Assembly: GCA_018668595.1 (NCBI GenBank)
Contig: JABJCP010000033.1
Location: forward strand, 33,955 to 97,954
DNA from: Candidatus Woesearchaeota archaeon
GTDB taxonomy: Archaea; Nanobdellota; Nanobdellia; Woesearchaeales; UBA11576
Direction: 5' to 3'
DNA: 64,000 bases
The notes beneath the pieces are model-generated. The model was not told the origin of the DNA and did no database searches. It worked only from the letters and a program-made list of their open reading frames with translations. Below, one piece after another: positions 25,621 through 33,407 of the stretch; position 1 is the first letter of the stretch, and each line of letters starts with the position of its first letter. Made by a program: the position numbers and the translations under genes.

Positions 25621-26811
25621 ATGGTTAACAAAACGAGTATTCTAAGCAAACAATTGGCTCAAACACCAATAGCAGTTCCAGGAAGTCCTTTTTGGGAAGT
25701 GTTTAAAACATTTGGACGCGATGAAGCATATGCCTGGATTTTTAATACGCTTGGAACATTATTAATGGAATTTGCTCTTATTTCTTGGTTAACAATTGGC
25801 GCAGGATCTCATAAAATAGTGCTTGCACTCACAGGACCAATAATTGAAAAATTCGGTTTTTTTATAGGTCATTTCAAAGATGCACATAATATTTACAAAA
25901 CAACACCTCTCGAAGACAGAGAAAAATTATCTGTTTATTTAAAAAAAGCATTCAAAGCAGGATCGAAAAGTTTAACTTATGATTTACTAGTTCACGATCC
26001 AGTATATATTATCATAATGCTCGTCGGACAATATGTTCTTCCAACAACGCCCGCATGGGTTTTGGCAATGTCCAGTTTTGTTGCAGCAGTATTTATTGTT
26101 GCAGGTCTCGACGTAGGAGTTCAAGAATTAAGATACTTCTTATTCAAACTAAAATTAAAAAAATTAGGTTTTGAATCTGAAAAATATCTCGAATCCAGAT
26201 TTTTAATTAGTTCAAAACAAAATCCCGCTAAATTAATTAAAGAATTCGCAAAAGAATTCGGATTGAAAAAAACAAGATCGATAAATTATTACGATACTTA
26301 TTACAAAAACAAACTAAAAACATACTCTGGAAGAAAACCCAAATTAAGATTAAGAAAAAGAACCGCTACAAAAGGAGATTGGTTCAAAACAGTTCAGGTC
26401 ACATACAATATAGCGTCAAGAATAGAATCTAAAACTTTTGAACAATTTAACTTTTTTCCTCAAAGAAAAGAAAAAATTTATTTTGTCATTAAAGAAAAAA
26501 TGCCCCTCAACATAGAACATGTAAAAAATAAAAAAATAAAACATTTTTTAATAAATGCGACAAACAATAAACAAGAAAAAAATACCCCCTTAAAAATTCA
26601 GTTTGAAAGATTTTTCGCATTCGGTCCAGAATTAGTAATTTGCGTTGATAAAATTAAAAAATTAAAAAGAGATTTTTATGTTGTTGAATTAAAAACTCAC
26701 AGAGATCAAAACTTATTAAAAGAAGCAATGCGTTTTGTGATGATGCATTATCCTGTTGTGCAAACAACGCATGGAAAACTAGAGATAAAAAGTAACAGTA
26801 AACACAAATAA
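25621..26811 (+). CDS. membrane protein with C-terminal CYTH-like domain
   Basis: 396 aa. The first 180 residues contain hydrophobic segments (FALISWLTIGAGSH; VYIIIMLVGQYVLP; VLAMSSFVAAVFIVAGLDVG). The rest resembles CYTH/triphosphate-tunnel proteins: YYDTYY, KLRLRKRT, FKTVQVTY, FERFFAFG, ELVICVDKIKKL, FYVVELKTH and LKEAMRFVM give the alternating charged strands of a tunnel. CYTH enzymes act on triphosphates or polyphosphate, and VTC polymerases combine such a domain with a membrane. The link to polyphosphate is inference. TATA about 25 nt upstream suggests a leaderless mRNA. Confidence 0.75.
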   Translation: MVNKTSILSKQLAQTPIAVPGSPFWEVFKTFGRDEAYAWIFNTLGTLLMEFALISWLTIGAGSHKIVLALTGPIIEKFGFFIGHFKDAHNIYKTTPLEDREKLSVYLKKAFKAGSKSLTYDLLVHDPVYIIIMLVGQYVLPTTPAWVLAMSSFVAAVFIVAGLDVGVQELRYFLFKLKLKKLGFESEKYLESRFLISSKQNPAKLIKEFAKEFGLKKTRSINYYDTYYKNKLKTYSGRKPKLRLRKRTATKGDWFKTVQVTYNIASRIESKTFEQFNFFPQRKEKIYFVIKEKMPLNIEHVKNKKIKHFLINATNNKQEKNTPLKIQFERFFAFGPELVICVDKIKKLKRDFYVVELKTHRDQNLLKEAMRFVMMHYPVVQTTHGKLEIKSNSKHK

Positions 26812-26943
26812 CCTATATAATAAAAAAGTAAGAATAATTAAAAAATAATATTAATAAAAGGAATTAAACTAAATAAAAAATAATTAGTTTCTTATAAGTA
26901 GTTACAAACGAAAGATTTATATATCATTTCGCATCACCCCTCT

Positions 26944-27012
26944 ATGATAACCATGAAACAAACTTTAAACGAGGCTAAGGCGCGAAGCGCTGATTGTATT
27001 CATTGTCAGTAA
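26944..27012 (+). CDS. 22-aa peptide ending SADCIHCQ
   Basis: The frame opens at ATG 26944, about 25 nt after TATA TTTATATA (26911-26918), as for a leaderless gene, with another in-frame ATG at 26953. It ends EAKARSADCIHCQ. The second half is encoded by the 36-bp repeat shared with the 43-aa peptide at 27458, so the two peptides share EAKAxSAxCIHC. It may be a true small peptide (metal-binding or a modified-peptide precursor), or the frame may be fortuitous within a repeated DNA element. Confidence 0.4.
   Translation: MITMKQTLNEAKARSADCIHCQ
26971..27006 (+). repeat. 36-bp element, copy A
   Basis: GAGGCTAAGGCGC followed by GAAGCGCTG, ATTGTATTCATTGT. It matches copy B (27542-27577) at 33 of 36 positions. 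It contains a GCGC-GAA-GCGC hairpin. Its GC content is much above its surroundings. Confidence 0.8.
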
Positions 27013-27097
27013 ATCTGATTCTATTAGAAGTAAATATTTAAATATCACTTATAATCTCTTTATAAAAATTGCTAGCTTAGCCAATTATATTCGCAAT

Positions 27098-27196
27098 GGC
27101 GGTAGTCGTATAACGGCTAGTATACAGGACTGTGGAAAATCAAGCAACTTATTTTGCAGATATCCTGTGACGCGGGTTCAATTCCCGCCTACCGCC
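27098..27196 (+). tRNA. tRNA-His (GTG) with intron
   Basis: Encoded G-1 at 27098 pairs with discriminator C73 (27196), the His identity element. Acceptor arms GCGGTAG/CTACCGC, D arm, anticodon stem CAGGA/TCCTG, loop CTGTGG with anticodon GTG, and T arm GCGGG-TTCAATT-CCCGC. An insertion of about 26 nt follows position 37, the canonical archaeal intron site, and would be removed by the splicing endonuclease and sealed by RtcB. CCA is not encoded. Confidence 0.92.
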
Positions 27197-27300
27197 CTCA
27201 AATGGTTACGCTCATTTGATACGCAAGAATCAAGTACGATTTCGCTAACGCTCGATCGTACGAATTTCCAATGTTCCTGCGAACAAATGGGCGGAACTTT
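27192..27300 (+). repeat. hairpin cluster after tRNA-His
   Basis: Two perfect inverted repeats follow the tRNA: TCAAATG/CATTTGA (27198-27219) and GTACGAT/ATCGTAC (27234-27261). Their loops share GCT, ACGCT sequence. The tRNA 3' strand CCGCCC (27192-27197) is complementary to GGGCGG (27289-27294), which is followed by AAC and T8, like a terminator. The whole could fold as a Y-shaped structure. From 27301 to 27440 the DNA is AT-rich without recognisable features. Confidence 0.6.
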
Positions 27301-27457
27301 TTTTCTTAACTTTTTTCGACAATCACATCATTGCTAAATAGACTGCATCCTATAACTTTCTTTACACGCATTTTGCACCATAAAGAACTAAATTAAAAAA
27401 TAAATTACAAAAAAATAAAAAACAAAAATAAAAAAACCAAATTGGAGGAAACAAAAA

Positions 27458-27589
27458 ATGAAATCAAACACAAAAAAAAAACAAGAAGAAGTAAAACAAA
27501 AAATAAAACAAATAAACCAACAACCAACAAATATTTCACTGGAGGCTAAGGCGCAAAGCGCTGGTTGTATTCACTGTTCGTCCTTATAG
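27458..27589 (+). CDS. 43-aa peptide ending CIHCSSL
   Basis: SD TTGGAGGAA precedes the ATG. The first 28 residues are Lys/Gln-rich (MKSNTKKKQEEVKQKIKQIN...). The end, EAKAQSAGCIHCSSL, lies in copy B of the 36-bp repeat. It overlaps the GNAT coding region in a different frame. Two readings are possible: a peptide with the same CIHC tail as the one at 26944, or the true 5' end of the GNAT gene knocked out of frame by an indel or the repeat insertion. Confidence 0.45.
   Translation: MKSNTKKKQEEVKQKIKQINQQPTNISLEAKAQSAGCIHCSSL
27542..27577 (+). repeat. 36-bp element, copy B
   Basis: GAGGCTAAGGCGC, AAAGCGCTG, GTTGTATTCACTGT; second copy of the element at 26971. TTCACTG occurs both just before it (27535-27541) and at its end (27570-27576), which could be a 7-bp target duplication. 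Copy A lacks such a flank, so this is uncertain. Confidence 0.75.
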
Positions 27590-27659
27590 ACAATCTGATT
27601 TAGATGAAATCATTCAAGTTTACAAATCAGCATTTGCAGAACCTCCTTGGAACGAATAT

Positions 27660-28181
27660 ATGAAATGTGAATCATGCAGTGTCGAGTATGGCAAAGTTGA
27701 AGTAATACAAAAACCAGAAATATGCAAATCATGCAACACCGAGCTGAATCTTATTGAATTTTGGAGTAATAAAGAAATCATAGAAGATCTAGATTTCGCA
27801 TGCGCTCAAAAAAATCCTATAATTTTAGTTGCTGAAAATTGCGACGGAATTGCAGGATTTACTTGGGGATATGATTTACCAATTGAGAAATTTAGATTTC
27901 TAACTGGAAAAACAAACAATGCAAATTACATGGATGAAATTTCTGTTAGAGGAGATAAACGCATTAAAGGAGTTGGTTCTATCTTGGTTAAAAATTACAT
28001 CAAAGCACTAGTAGATAAACAAAAAAACGAATTGGTGTTGAGAACAGACAAAAGAAACCCTGCATCAATGGCTCTGTTTAAAAAACTTGATTTAACACCA
28101 ATTATAGACGACAAAATAATAGGAAATGCAGTTTATGATCCTAATTATCCCGACAGAATTTATCTAAAAAGAAAAATCTAA
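27660..28181 (+). CDS. GNAT acetyltransferase with zinc-knuckle insertion; 5' end disrupted
   Basis: From the ATG at 27660 the product is 173 aa, but the GNAT frame is open further upstream and encodes VRPYRQSDLDEIIQVYKSAF from 27576, the usual first strand and helix of this fold. No ATG, GTG or TTG exists in that frame between the stop at 27513 and 27660. CESC...CKSC (residues 3-28 of the short form) is a zinc knuckle inserted in the domain. VRGDKRIKGVGSILV is the acetyl-CoA loop. It may be a frameshifted gene; the 36-bp repeat lies exactly at the break. Confidence 0.7.
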   Translation: MKCESCSVEYGKVEVIQKPEICKSCNTELNLIEFWSNKEIIEDLDFACAQKNPIILVAENCDGIAGFTWGYDLPIEKFRFLTGKTNNANYMDEISVRGDKRIKGVGSILVKNYIKALVDKQKNELVLRTDKRNPASMALFKKLDLTPIIDDKIIGNAVYDPNYPDRIYLKRKI

Positions 28182-28262
28182 ACCAAAATTGTTTTATTTT
28201 AAATTTTTATTTTTTTATTAATTTATTTTCAAAAATCAAAATAAATAATATCAGAAATCAAA

Positions 28263-29333
28263 TCAAAAATCAGTCAACTTTTTTAACTTACAAATATTAA
28301 TTATCGTAGTTCGCCCTTCAGTCCCGCCGCTAATGGATTTAGTTTCAATAAATCTATTATCTGCTAGCTTTCTAATTCTACGTTGGAATGTTTTATAAAT
28401 AGCAGAACCTCCCTTTGCTTGATATACTTTGTAAATATCTCCTATTTTTTTACCTTCATTTTCAGCAATAATATCCAATATTATTTTCATATCTTCCTCG
28501 AGGTTATCAGGTTTTCTTGCAAAAAATTGTTCTGTTTTTGAAAGAGCTTCTTTAACATAATCTACAGTTATTTTTTTTGATGAATGTGATTCTGCCACAA
28601 GCCCGCTTTCTCTGAGAATATGCAATCCTCCTCTAATATCTCGTATGTCTGCAGCTTTTTGTGCAGCAAGTGCAAATGCATCAGTTTCCCAAACGCCCGG
28701 AACAAATGCGAAATCAGATCTTTTTTTCATAATACCAAATGTTTCTTGAGCACTATATTGACGAAATTCCATTAATTCAGGAATGAGTCTAGACTTAACA
28801 CGCATGTCAACTTCGTTGAGCCAATCCTTAAAATTAGTAATTAAGAAAATAGTTTTTTTAAAAATTTCTTCGATGATAGTATATAAAAAATCAAAGTCTT
28901 CAACTTTATCAACTTCATCAAATGCAAAAACAGCGCATTTCTTATTTATTATATCTTTTGCAATCCGAAATAGATCTTCTGTTTTTTTATTTTGAGTAAA
29001 TTTATAACCTAATTGTTCGCATATCTCGATGACAATTTTATAAGTAGTATTTTTTTGCCAACAATTAACATAAATTACTTCAACCTCATCAGTCTCTTCT
29101 TCAAGATCTCTAAGAACAAAACGAATTGCTGCAGTTTTGCCAATACCTGGCGCACCATAAATAAAAACATTCTTACCAGTTCTTCCTTGAAGTAAGGGTT
29201 TAATACATGCTGCCATTTTAAATTGCTCATTTTCTCTATATGGCAGCAGCTTTGGTAAGAAATCATAATCTAATGCTAATTCATTTCTAAACAACGATTC
29301 TGAAGCACCTAAACTATCATTAAATAATCCCAT
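28263..29333 (-). CDS. cdc6: Orc1/Cdc6-family replication initiator
   Basis: 356 aa. FLPKLLPYRENEQ is the N-terminal Orc1/Cdc6 signature. Walker A is GAPGIGKT, Walker B AVFAFDEVDK, then TNFKDWLNEVDMRVKSRL (sensor 1 region). RDIRGGLHILRESG is sensor 2, and a winged helix occupies the last 90 residues. It binds origin DNA and loads MCM. The TATA box lies about 25 nt before the ATG inside a perfect inverted repeat, so it is probably leaderless and self-regulated. The candidate origin lies directly upstream. Confidence 0.93.
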   Translation of the reverse strand: MGLFNDSLGASESLFRNELALDYDFLPKLLPYRENEQFKMAACIKPLLQGRTGKNVFIYGAPGIGKTAAIRFVLRDLEEETDEVEVIYVNCWQKNTTYKIVIEICEQLGYKFTQNKKTEDLFRIAKDIINKKCAVFAFDEVDKVEDFDFLYTIIEEIFKKTIFLITNFKDWLNEVDMRVKSRLIPELMEFRQYSAQETFGIMKKRSDFAFVPGVWETDAFALAAQKAADIRDIRGGLHILRESGLVAESHSSKKITVDYVKEALSKTEQFFARKPDNLEEDMKIILDIIAENEGKKIGDIYKVYQAKGGSAIYKTFQRRIRKLADNRFIETKSISGGTEGRTTIINICKLKKLTDF

Positions 29334-29349
29334 ATAATGCTAGAATAAT

Positions 29350-29370
29350 CCAAAATTTATATAATTTTGG
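29350..29370 (-). promoter_or_regulatory. cdc6 promoter inside inverted repeat
   Basis: CCAAAATT-TATAT-AATTTTGG: perfect 8-bp arms flank the TATA box of cdc6. Binding of a dimer here would cover TATA, consistent with autorepression. This is inference. Confidence 0.65.
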
Positions 29371-29399
29371 GATATAACACCAAATAACAAAAATTTCTA

Positions 29400-29520
29400 A
29401 ACTATAAACTTAAAATAAACATTGAAAATATTCCTGTCCATTGAAAACCTCAATCACAACTCTTGATTCTAACTATTCGGAATTATCTCACCCCACTGGA
29501 CACTGGACATTGGTGTGTGT
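29400..29520. other. candidate replication origin (ORB-like repeats)
   Basis: Upstream of cdc6 are three head-to-tail 7-mers, CACTGGA, CACTGGA, CATTGG(T) (29494-29514), and two CATTGAAAA copies (29420-29428, 29439-29447), the second as GTCCATTGAAAACC. Known archaeal ORB cores contain TCCAGTGGAAAC. The resemblance is partial. The surrounding DNA is very AT-rich, as for an unwinding region. Confidence 0.45.
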
Positions 29521-29551
29521 GAACTATTTAAACAAACCCAATCATCATAGC

Positions 29552-29640
29552 TACTGATGGTTAAGAAAGGTAAGAGCTGCCAAACCTCTTTGAATAACTT
29601 CGCCACTTAACCATCCAAACCCCCCTTAATAAACCATATT
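29552..29640 (+). ncRNA. candidate small RNA next to origin
   Basis: Arms GATGGTTAAG (29556-29565) and CTTAACCATC (29606-29615) pair perfectly over 10 bp. An inner AAAGGT/ACCTCTTT pairing has one bulge. The 3' flank contains CCCCCC. TATA-like CTATTTAAAC (29524-29533) is about 25 nt before the left arm, fitting a transcript. It may alternatively be a DNA structure of the origin or a leader of the 49-aa gene at 29678. Confidence 0.45.
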
Positions 29641-29677
29641 AAACAAAAAAAATTAACAAATAAACGAGGTGAAACAA

Positions 29678-29827
29678 ATGATAGGAGCAAAACAATATGA
29701 ACCTAATGATTTACGATTAAATACAATTGAAAATTTATTCTGGCAACAAATCACACAAATTTCGAGAAGATCTACAAATGCACAATTAGATACAGTAGAT
29801 ATACAATTCAGTGATGTGTGTTTGTAA
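29678..29827 (+). CDS. 49-aa protein
   Basis: Starts MIGAKQYEPNDLRLNTIENL and ends ...SDVCL. A good SD (GAGGTG, 7 nt before the ATG) supports it. Helical in the middle; no family recognised. It follows the candidate small RNA and precedes a 71-aa gene with a similar SD. A mobile or origin-linked function cannot be told. Confidence 0.55.
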   Translation: MIGAKQYEPNDLRLNTIENLFWQQITQISRRSTNAQLDTVDIQFSDVCL

Positions 29828-29947
29828 ACTAATTCCAAACTTAGATCACATAAAAACCCAAACATAACTATTTTCACAAAATGAACAAACAAAACAATAC
29901 AAACAATACAACGAATAATATTAACTTATTATATGGGAGGTGAATAA

Positions 29948-30163
29948 ATGACACATAAATTTAAAAAAGTAAATGATTTTGATCGTAAAAAATTTTTTCA
30001 GGACTTTGAAAGAAACATGATTGGTAAAGATCAAGAGTTCTATGAAATACCTAATTTAAACGAAGGGGTCGATAATGACCTTATTTCCCCTTCTGAATTA
30101 TGGTTCATGGTGGGTTACATAGGAGATTCGAAATCTGATAATAAAGTAAAAGTATATGTTTAA
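29948..30163 (+). CDS. 71-aa hypothetical protein
   Basis: SD GGGAGGTG precedes the ATG. The N terminus is basic (THKFKKVNDFDRKKFFQDF), followed by acidic and aromatic residues (SPSELWFMVGYIGD). No family recognised. It lies between the 49-aa gene and tsaC; a TATA-like TTTTAAATA for tsaC follows its stop codon, so it is not co-transcribed with tsaC. Confidence 0.6.
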   Translation: MTHKFKKVNDFDRKKFFQDFERNMIGKDQEFYEIPNLNEGVDNDLISPSELWFMVGYIGDSKSDNKVKVYV

Positions 30164-30216
30164 AATTTAGATTATTCAAGTAAGACTTTTAAATAGTGCT
30201 TGATTTCTACACACAC

Positions 30217-30798
30217 ATGGACATTTTAACAAAATCTCAACTAGTTAAAACAGAAACTAAATTGAATATATTCTCTAAATTAAACTCTGGAAAATTGTTT
30301 ATTTATCCAACAGATACAATTTATGGAATTGGTTGTGATGCAACAAATATTCAAGCAGTTCTAAATATTGGCATTGCAAAAAAAAGAGAAAATCAAGCAT
30401 ATTCTATAATTGCGCCTTCAAAAGATTGGATTAGAGAAAATTGTGAAACAAATACTGCTGTTGAAACATGGTTAAATAAATTACCTGGGCCATACACCCT
30501 AATACTAAAATTAACAAATATAGCTGCAGTAAGTAGCGCTACAAACCAAGGCTGTGAAGGAACTATAGGTGTTAGAATTCCAAATCACTGGATCATGAAA
30601 CTCATAACAGAATATAATAAACCAATCATAACTACAAGTGCTAATATTACATGTACTGAAGTTATAAGAGAAATAAAAGATATACACCCAGATATGCGAA
30701 ACAGAGTTGATTTTGCAATTGATGATGGCAAATTAGAGGGTAGTGCTTCAACAATTATTAATTTGACTGGTGAAACAGAAAAGGTTATAAAACGATAA
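30217..30798 (+). CDS. tsaC: threonylcarbamoyl-AMP synthase (TsaC/Sua5)
   Basis: 193 aa from the ATG at 30217, about 25 nt after TATA TTTTAAATA; the GTG at 30196 would lie too near the TATA box. IYPTDTIYGIGCDA, AKKRENQAYSII (KRxxxxP-like with Gln-Ala), LPGPYTLIL, GVRIPNHWI and TTSANIT are the YrdC-domain motifs. It makes the activated threonylcarbamoyl group for t6A37 in ANN-decoding tRNAs. It lacks the C-terminal Sua5 domain. Confidence 0.93.
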   Translation: MDILTKSQLVKTETKLNIFSKLNSGKLFIYPTDTIYGIGCDATNIQAVLNIGIAKKRENQAYSIIAPSKDWIRENCETNTAVETWLNKLPGPYTLILKLTNIAAVSSATNQGCEGTIGVRIPNHWIMKLITEYNKPIITTSANITCTEVIREIKDIHPDMRNRVDFAIDDGKLEGSASTIINLTGETEKVIKR

Positions 30799-30813
30799 GG
30801 GAAAACAAATATT

Positions 30814-31494
30814 ATGACAACAAAAGATCTTCAAAAAATAACTGAAAAAATAGATTCTCCTAAAGAATTGAAAAAAGCAGTAGAGAAAAAACTAAAAATT
30901 TTAGCTTCAGGAGATATTCATGGTGATATTGATCTTGTTAAAAAACTTGCAAAGCAAGCAGAAGATGAAAATGTTGACTTAGTTGTTTTATGTGGCGATT
31001 TAACAATGGCTGAGCAAAGTACTGATAATCTTATAGGTCCTTTTGTTGAAAAGGGGAAAAAAGTTTTATTGATCCCTGGTAATCACGAAACTGTTGCTAC
31101 TGCAGATTTCCTAGCAGAATTATATGATGTAAAAAATTTACATGGATATAGTGTTAAATATAAAGACGTTGGATTATTTGGTTGTGGTGGAGCAAATATT
31201 GGAATTCATCAGCTTGATGAAGAAGAAATTCATGATTTGCTTAAAAAAAGTTTTAAGAAGATTCAATACTTAAAAAAGAAAATTTTAGTAACTCATGTTC
31301 ATCCTGCAGGAACTAAGATGGAACGATTATCTCATTTTGTTCCTGGAAGTACAGGAGTTAGAAAAGCAATCGAAGAGTTAAAACCAGATATTGTTTTTTG
31401 CAGCCATATCCACGAAGCAGAAGGTCTTGAGGAAAAAATAGGAGATACAATAGTAATTAATGTTGGTAAAAAAGGAAAAATTATAGAAATATAA
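30814..31494 (+). CDS. metallophosphoesterase
   Basis: 226 aa calcineurin-like phosphoesterase. GDIHGD (metal ligands), LCGDLT, IPGNHET, THVHPAGT and CSHIHEAEG are all present in order. It lies 15 nt after tsaC, in the same direction, with GGGAAAAC before the ATG, and is probably co-transcribed. Substrate unknown; archaeal relatives are often annotated as YfcE-like or DNA-repair-unrelated phosphodiesterases. Confidence 0.92.
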   Translation: MTTKDLQKITEKIDSPKELKKAVEKKLKILASGDIHGDIDLVKKLAKQAEDENVDLVVLCGDLTMAEQSTDNLIGPFVEKGKKVLLIPGNHETVATADFLAELYDVKNLHGYSVKYKDVGLFGCGGANIGIHQLDEEEIHDLLKKSFKKIQYLKKKILVTHVHPAGTKMERLSHFVPGSTGVRKAIEELKPDIVFCSHIHEAEGLEEKIGDTIVINVGKKGKIIEI

Positions 31495-31599
31495 TATTAA
31501 ATTAATTCTAAACCTAACTAACATAACATCAAGATATTCACATACATATAACTTAAAAAATAAAATTTTAAGAAAAAATAAAAAAATTAAGTAATTAAA

Positions 31600-32550
31600 T
31601 TAAACAATTTGAGGTTTCTTTGTTTTGCTTTCATCAACTTTAGTAAATTCACTAGAATCAGTTCCATTATGAATTATTTGGAATGCTTCAGAATATTTTA
31701 TTCCTAGCTGATCTGCAAGCATTTGTTCAAAATTATCTGTTTCTGCTTTGCTTAGCGGAGCACCTATAATTGTTACGTGTTGACCAGATCCATGAAAATC
31801 AGTAAGAGATACTTCTGAAGGTATTCGTATATCAAACAAAGATACTGAATTAAATCTTATGTCTTTGAATTCAATTTCTATTTGTTCTTGTAAATTATTA
31901 TCCCAATAATCCACTTTCAAAGGAAGTCCTGAATAGGATTGCAGATAAATATCTCCTTTTCCAAATGGTGCTTTAAAATCTACAACATAAACATCATGTT
32001 TACCAATGGTTATCTCCTCTGAAATATGTGCATAAGTTAAAGAGTTAAGAAATTCTCTTGGAGCTCTTATTTCGTAATCAAAATAATCTGCAGGTTCTGC
32101 AATATAATCTTTTTCTTCACAAGATTGTTTACTACAATAAGTATAACCTATTTCTCGCACCCTTTCTAAATACACAACATCATAAGGTTCACCATTTGCA
32201 GTATAATAAATTTTAGGCAATACAACTTTCATATCCCTGCCTCCAATGTAATATTTCAAATCTTCTTCAGATTCGACCAATGAATAATTAAATTCAAATG
32301 ACTCTGCATCAAACATGTTCTGCAAAAGTGGAATTAATTCATCATCTATGTCTGCAGTTTTATCAAGTCTGAGATCTAACAATACTTTCTGCTTAGCAGT
32401 CAGAGGGTCTTCGAATTCAGACCCAGATATGTCTATTGTTTCAGTATTAGTAGGTTTACAAGCCCAAATAAAGCTAAAAACAATTAATAATACTAAAAAA
32501 ATAAATGCTGTTTTTTTTGTGTTTTTTGGAATTTTATTTTTTGAAATCAT
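31600..32550 (-). CDS. secreted lipoprotein-like protein
   Basis: 316 aa from the ATG at 32550, with SD GGTGAT just upstream; the longer frame starts inside the SD. A membrane segment (TAFIFLVLLIVFSFIWAC) ends in a lipobox-like cysteine, so lipid anchoring outside the cell is likely. The mature part is beta-rich and contains LPKIYYTANGEPYDVVYLER and YVVDFKAPFGKGDIYLQSYSG (quoted in part). It resembles outer-membrane lipoprotein carrier-like folds but has no firm family. Confidence 0.75.
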   Translation of the reverse strand: MISKNKIPKNTKKTAFIFLVLLIVFSFIWACKPTNTETIDISGSEFEDPLTAKQKVLLDLRLDKTADIDDELIPLLQNMFDAESFEFNYSLVESEEDLKYYIGGRDMKVVLPKIYYTANGEPYDVVYLERVREIGYTYCSKQSCEEKDYIAEPADYFDYEIRAPREFLNSLTYAHISEEITIGKHDVYVVDFKAPFGKGDIYLQSYSGLPLKVDYWDNNLQEQIEIEFKDIRFNSVSLFDIRIPSEVSLTDFHGSGQHVTIIGAPLSKAETDNFEQMLADQLGIKYSEAFQIIHNGTDSSEFTKVDESKTKKPQIV

Positions 32551-32859
32551 ATTTATCACCATTTTTATTACTTTATGGATTTAATACCCCTTTGCTTGCA
32601 AAGAGTCTAAATTGAAAACATGAAGTTTAAAAATACTTCACAACTTGCTGCGATTGGGATTTTTATTACCTTTAAAAAATAGAGGTATATAAAGATTATT
32701 GCAGTCGAAAAAACAGAATATAAAAGTATTAACTTGTTTAAAAAGGTGTTTATAGGTTTAAACTAAATTAAAATTAAGAAATATAATATAAAATAGAGTA
32801 TAAAATAGAAATTGAGTGTAAAATAGAATAGGATATACTAATAAATAGACTAATATCAA

Positions 32860-33195
32860 CTATCTAAACCGCGTCTTGCATTTATGACATCTATCGACAT
32901 GAGAATAATTAACCGAACTACAAACCCTACAGCGCACATACTTTGTAACTTGTTGTTGATGAGCATGTTGTTGTTTTGCTTGATGAAATGGAGGGCTTAC
33001 TGATTTATGTTTAACAATAGATTTTTGTTTTTTAATAACTCCCAGTAAAAGAAGTTTTATTAGACCAATTAAAATAAAGACTCCTCCAACAATAATAAAT
33101 AGAAGCATTTTGTAAATATCAATAGCAACAGACGCAAGTACTACTACTGCACCAATTATTACATATGCATACCATTGAATAGATATGCGACCCAT
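32860..33195 (-). CDS. small membrane protein with C-terminal zinc ribbon
   Basis: 111 aa from the ATG at 33195, or 116 aa from a TTG at 33210. Two hydrophobic helices (VIIGAVVVLASVAIDI and LLFIIVGGVFILIGLIKLLLLGV, quoted separately) are followed by a Gln/His-rich linker (HQAKQQHAHQQQ). CRVCSSVNYSHVDRCHKC is a two-CxxC zinc ribbon. Such membrane-anchored zinc ribbons are common in archaea; function unknown. Confidence 0.78.
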   Translation of the reverse strand: MGRISIQWYAYVIIGAVVVLASVAIDIYKMLLFIIVGGVFILIGLIKLLLLGVIKKQKSIVKHKSVSPPFHQAKQQHAHQQQVTKYVRCRVCSSVNYSHVDRCHKCKTRFR

Positions 33196-33324
33196 ATTTT
33201 TCTCAAACAAACTTTCTCACCCAGCATAGTTTAAAATTCAATTTAAATTTTATTAAACACAAATTAATCAATAACCTATTACTAATACATCATAAAATTT
33301 TAGAACTTAGTAATAAATGTTTCG

Positions 33325-33357
33325 GTAAATGTAACCCCTCATTGAGAACTCATTTAC
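33325..33357. repeat. hairpin in SerRS 3' region
   Basis: GTAAATG (33325-33331) and CATTTAC (33351-33357) pair around a 19-nt loop containing CCCC and TCATTGA. It lies between the serS stop and the next gene. It could affect termination or processing of the serS transcript. Confidence 0.45.
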
Positions 33358-33407
33358 AAAAAAATAAAAAGAATAAAACAAATAACAAGAATAAAAAAAA
33401 TAAAAAA

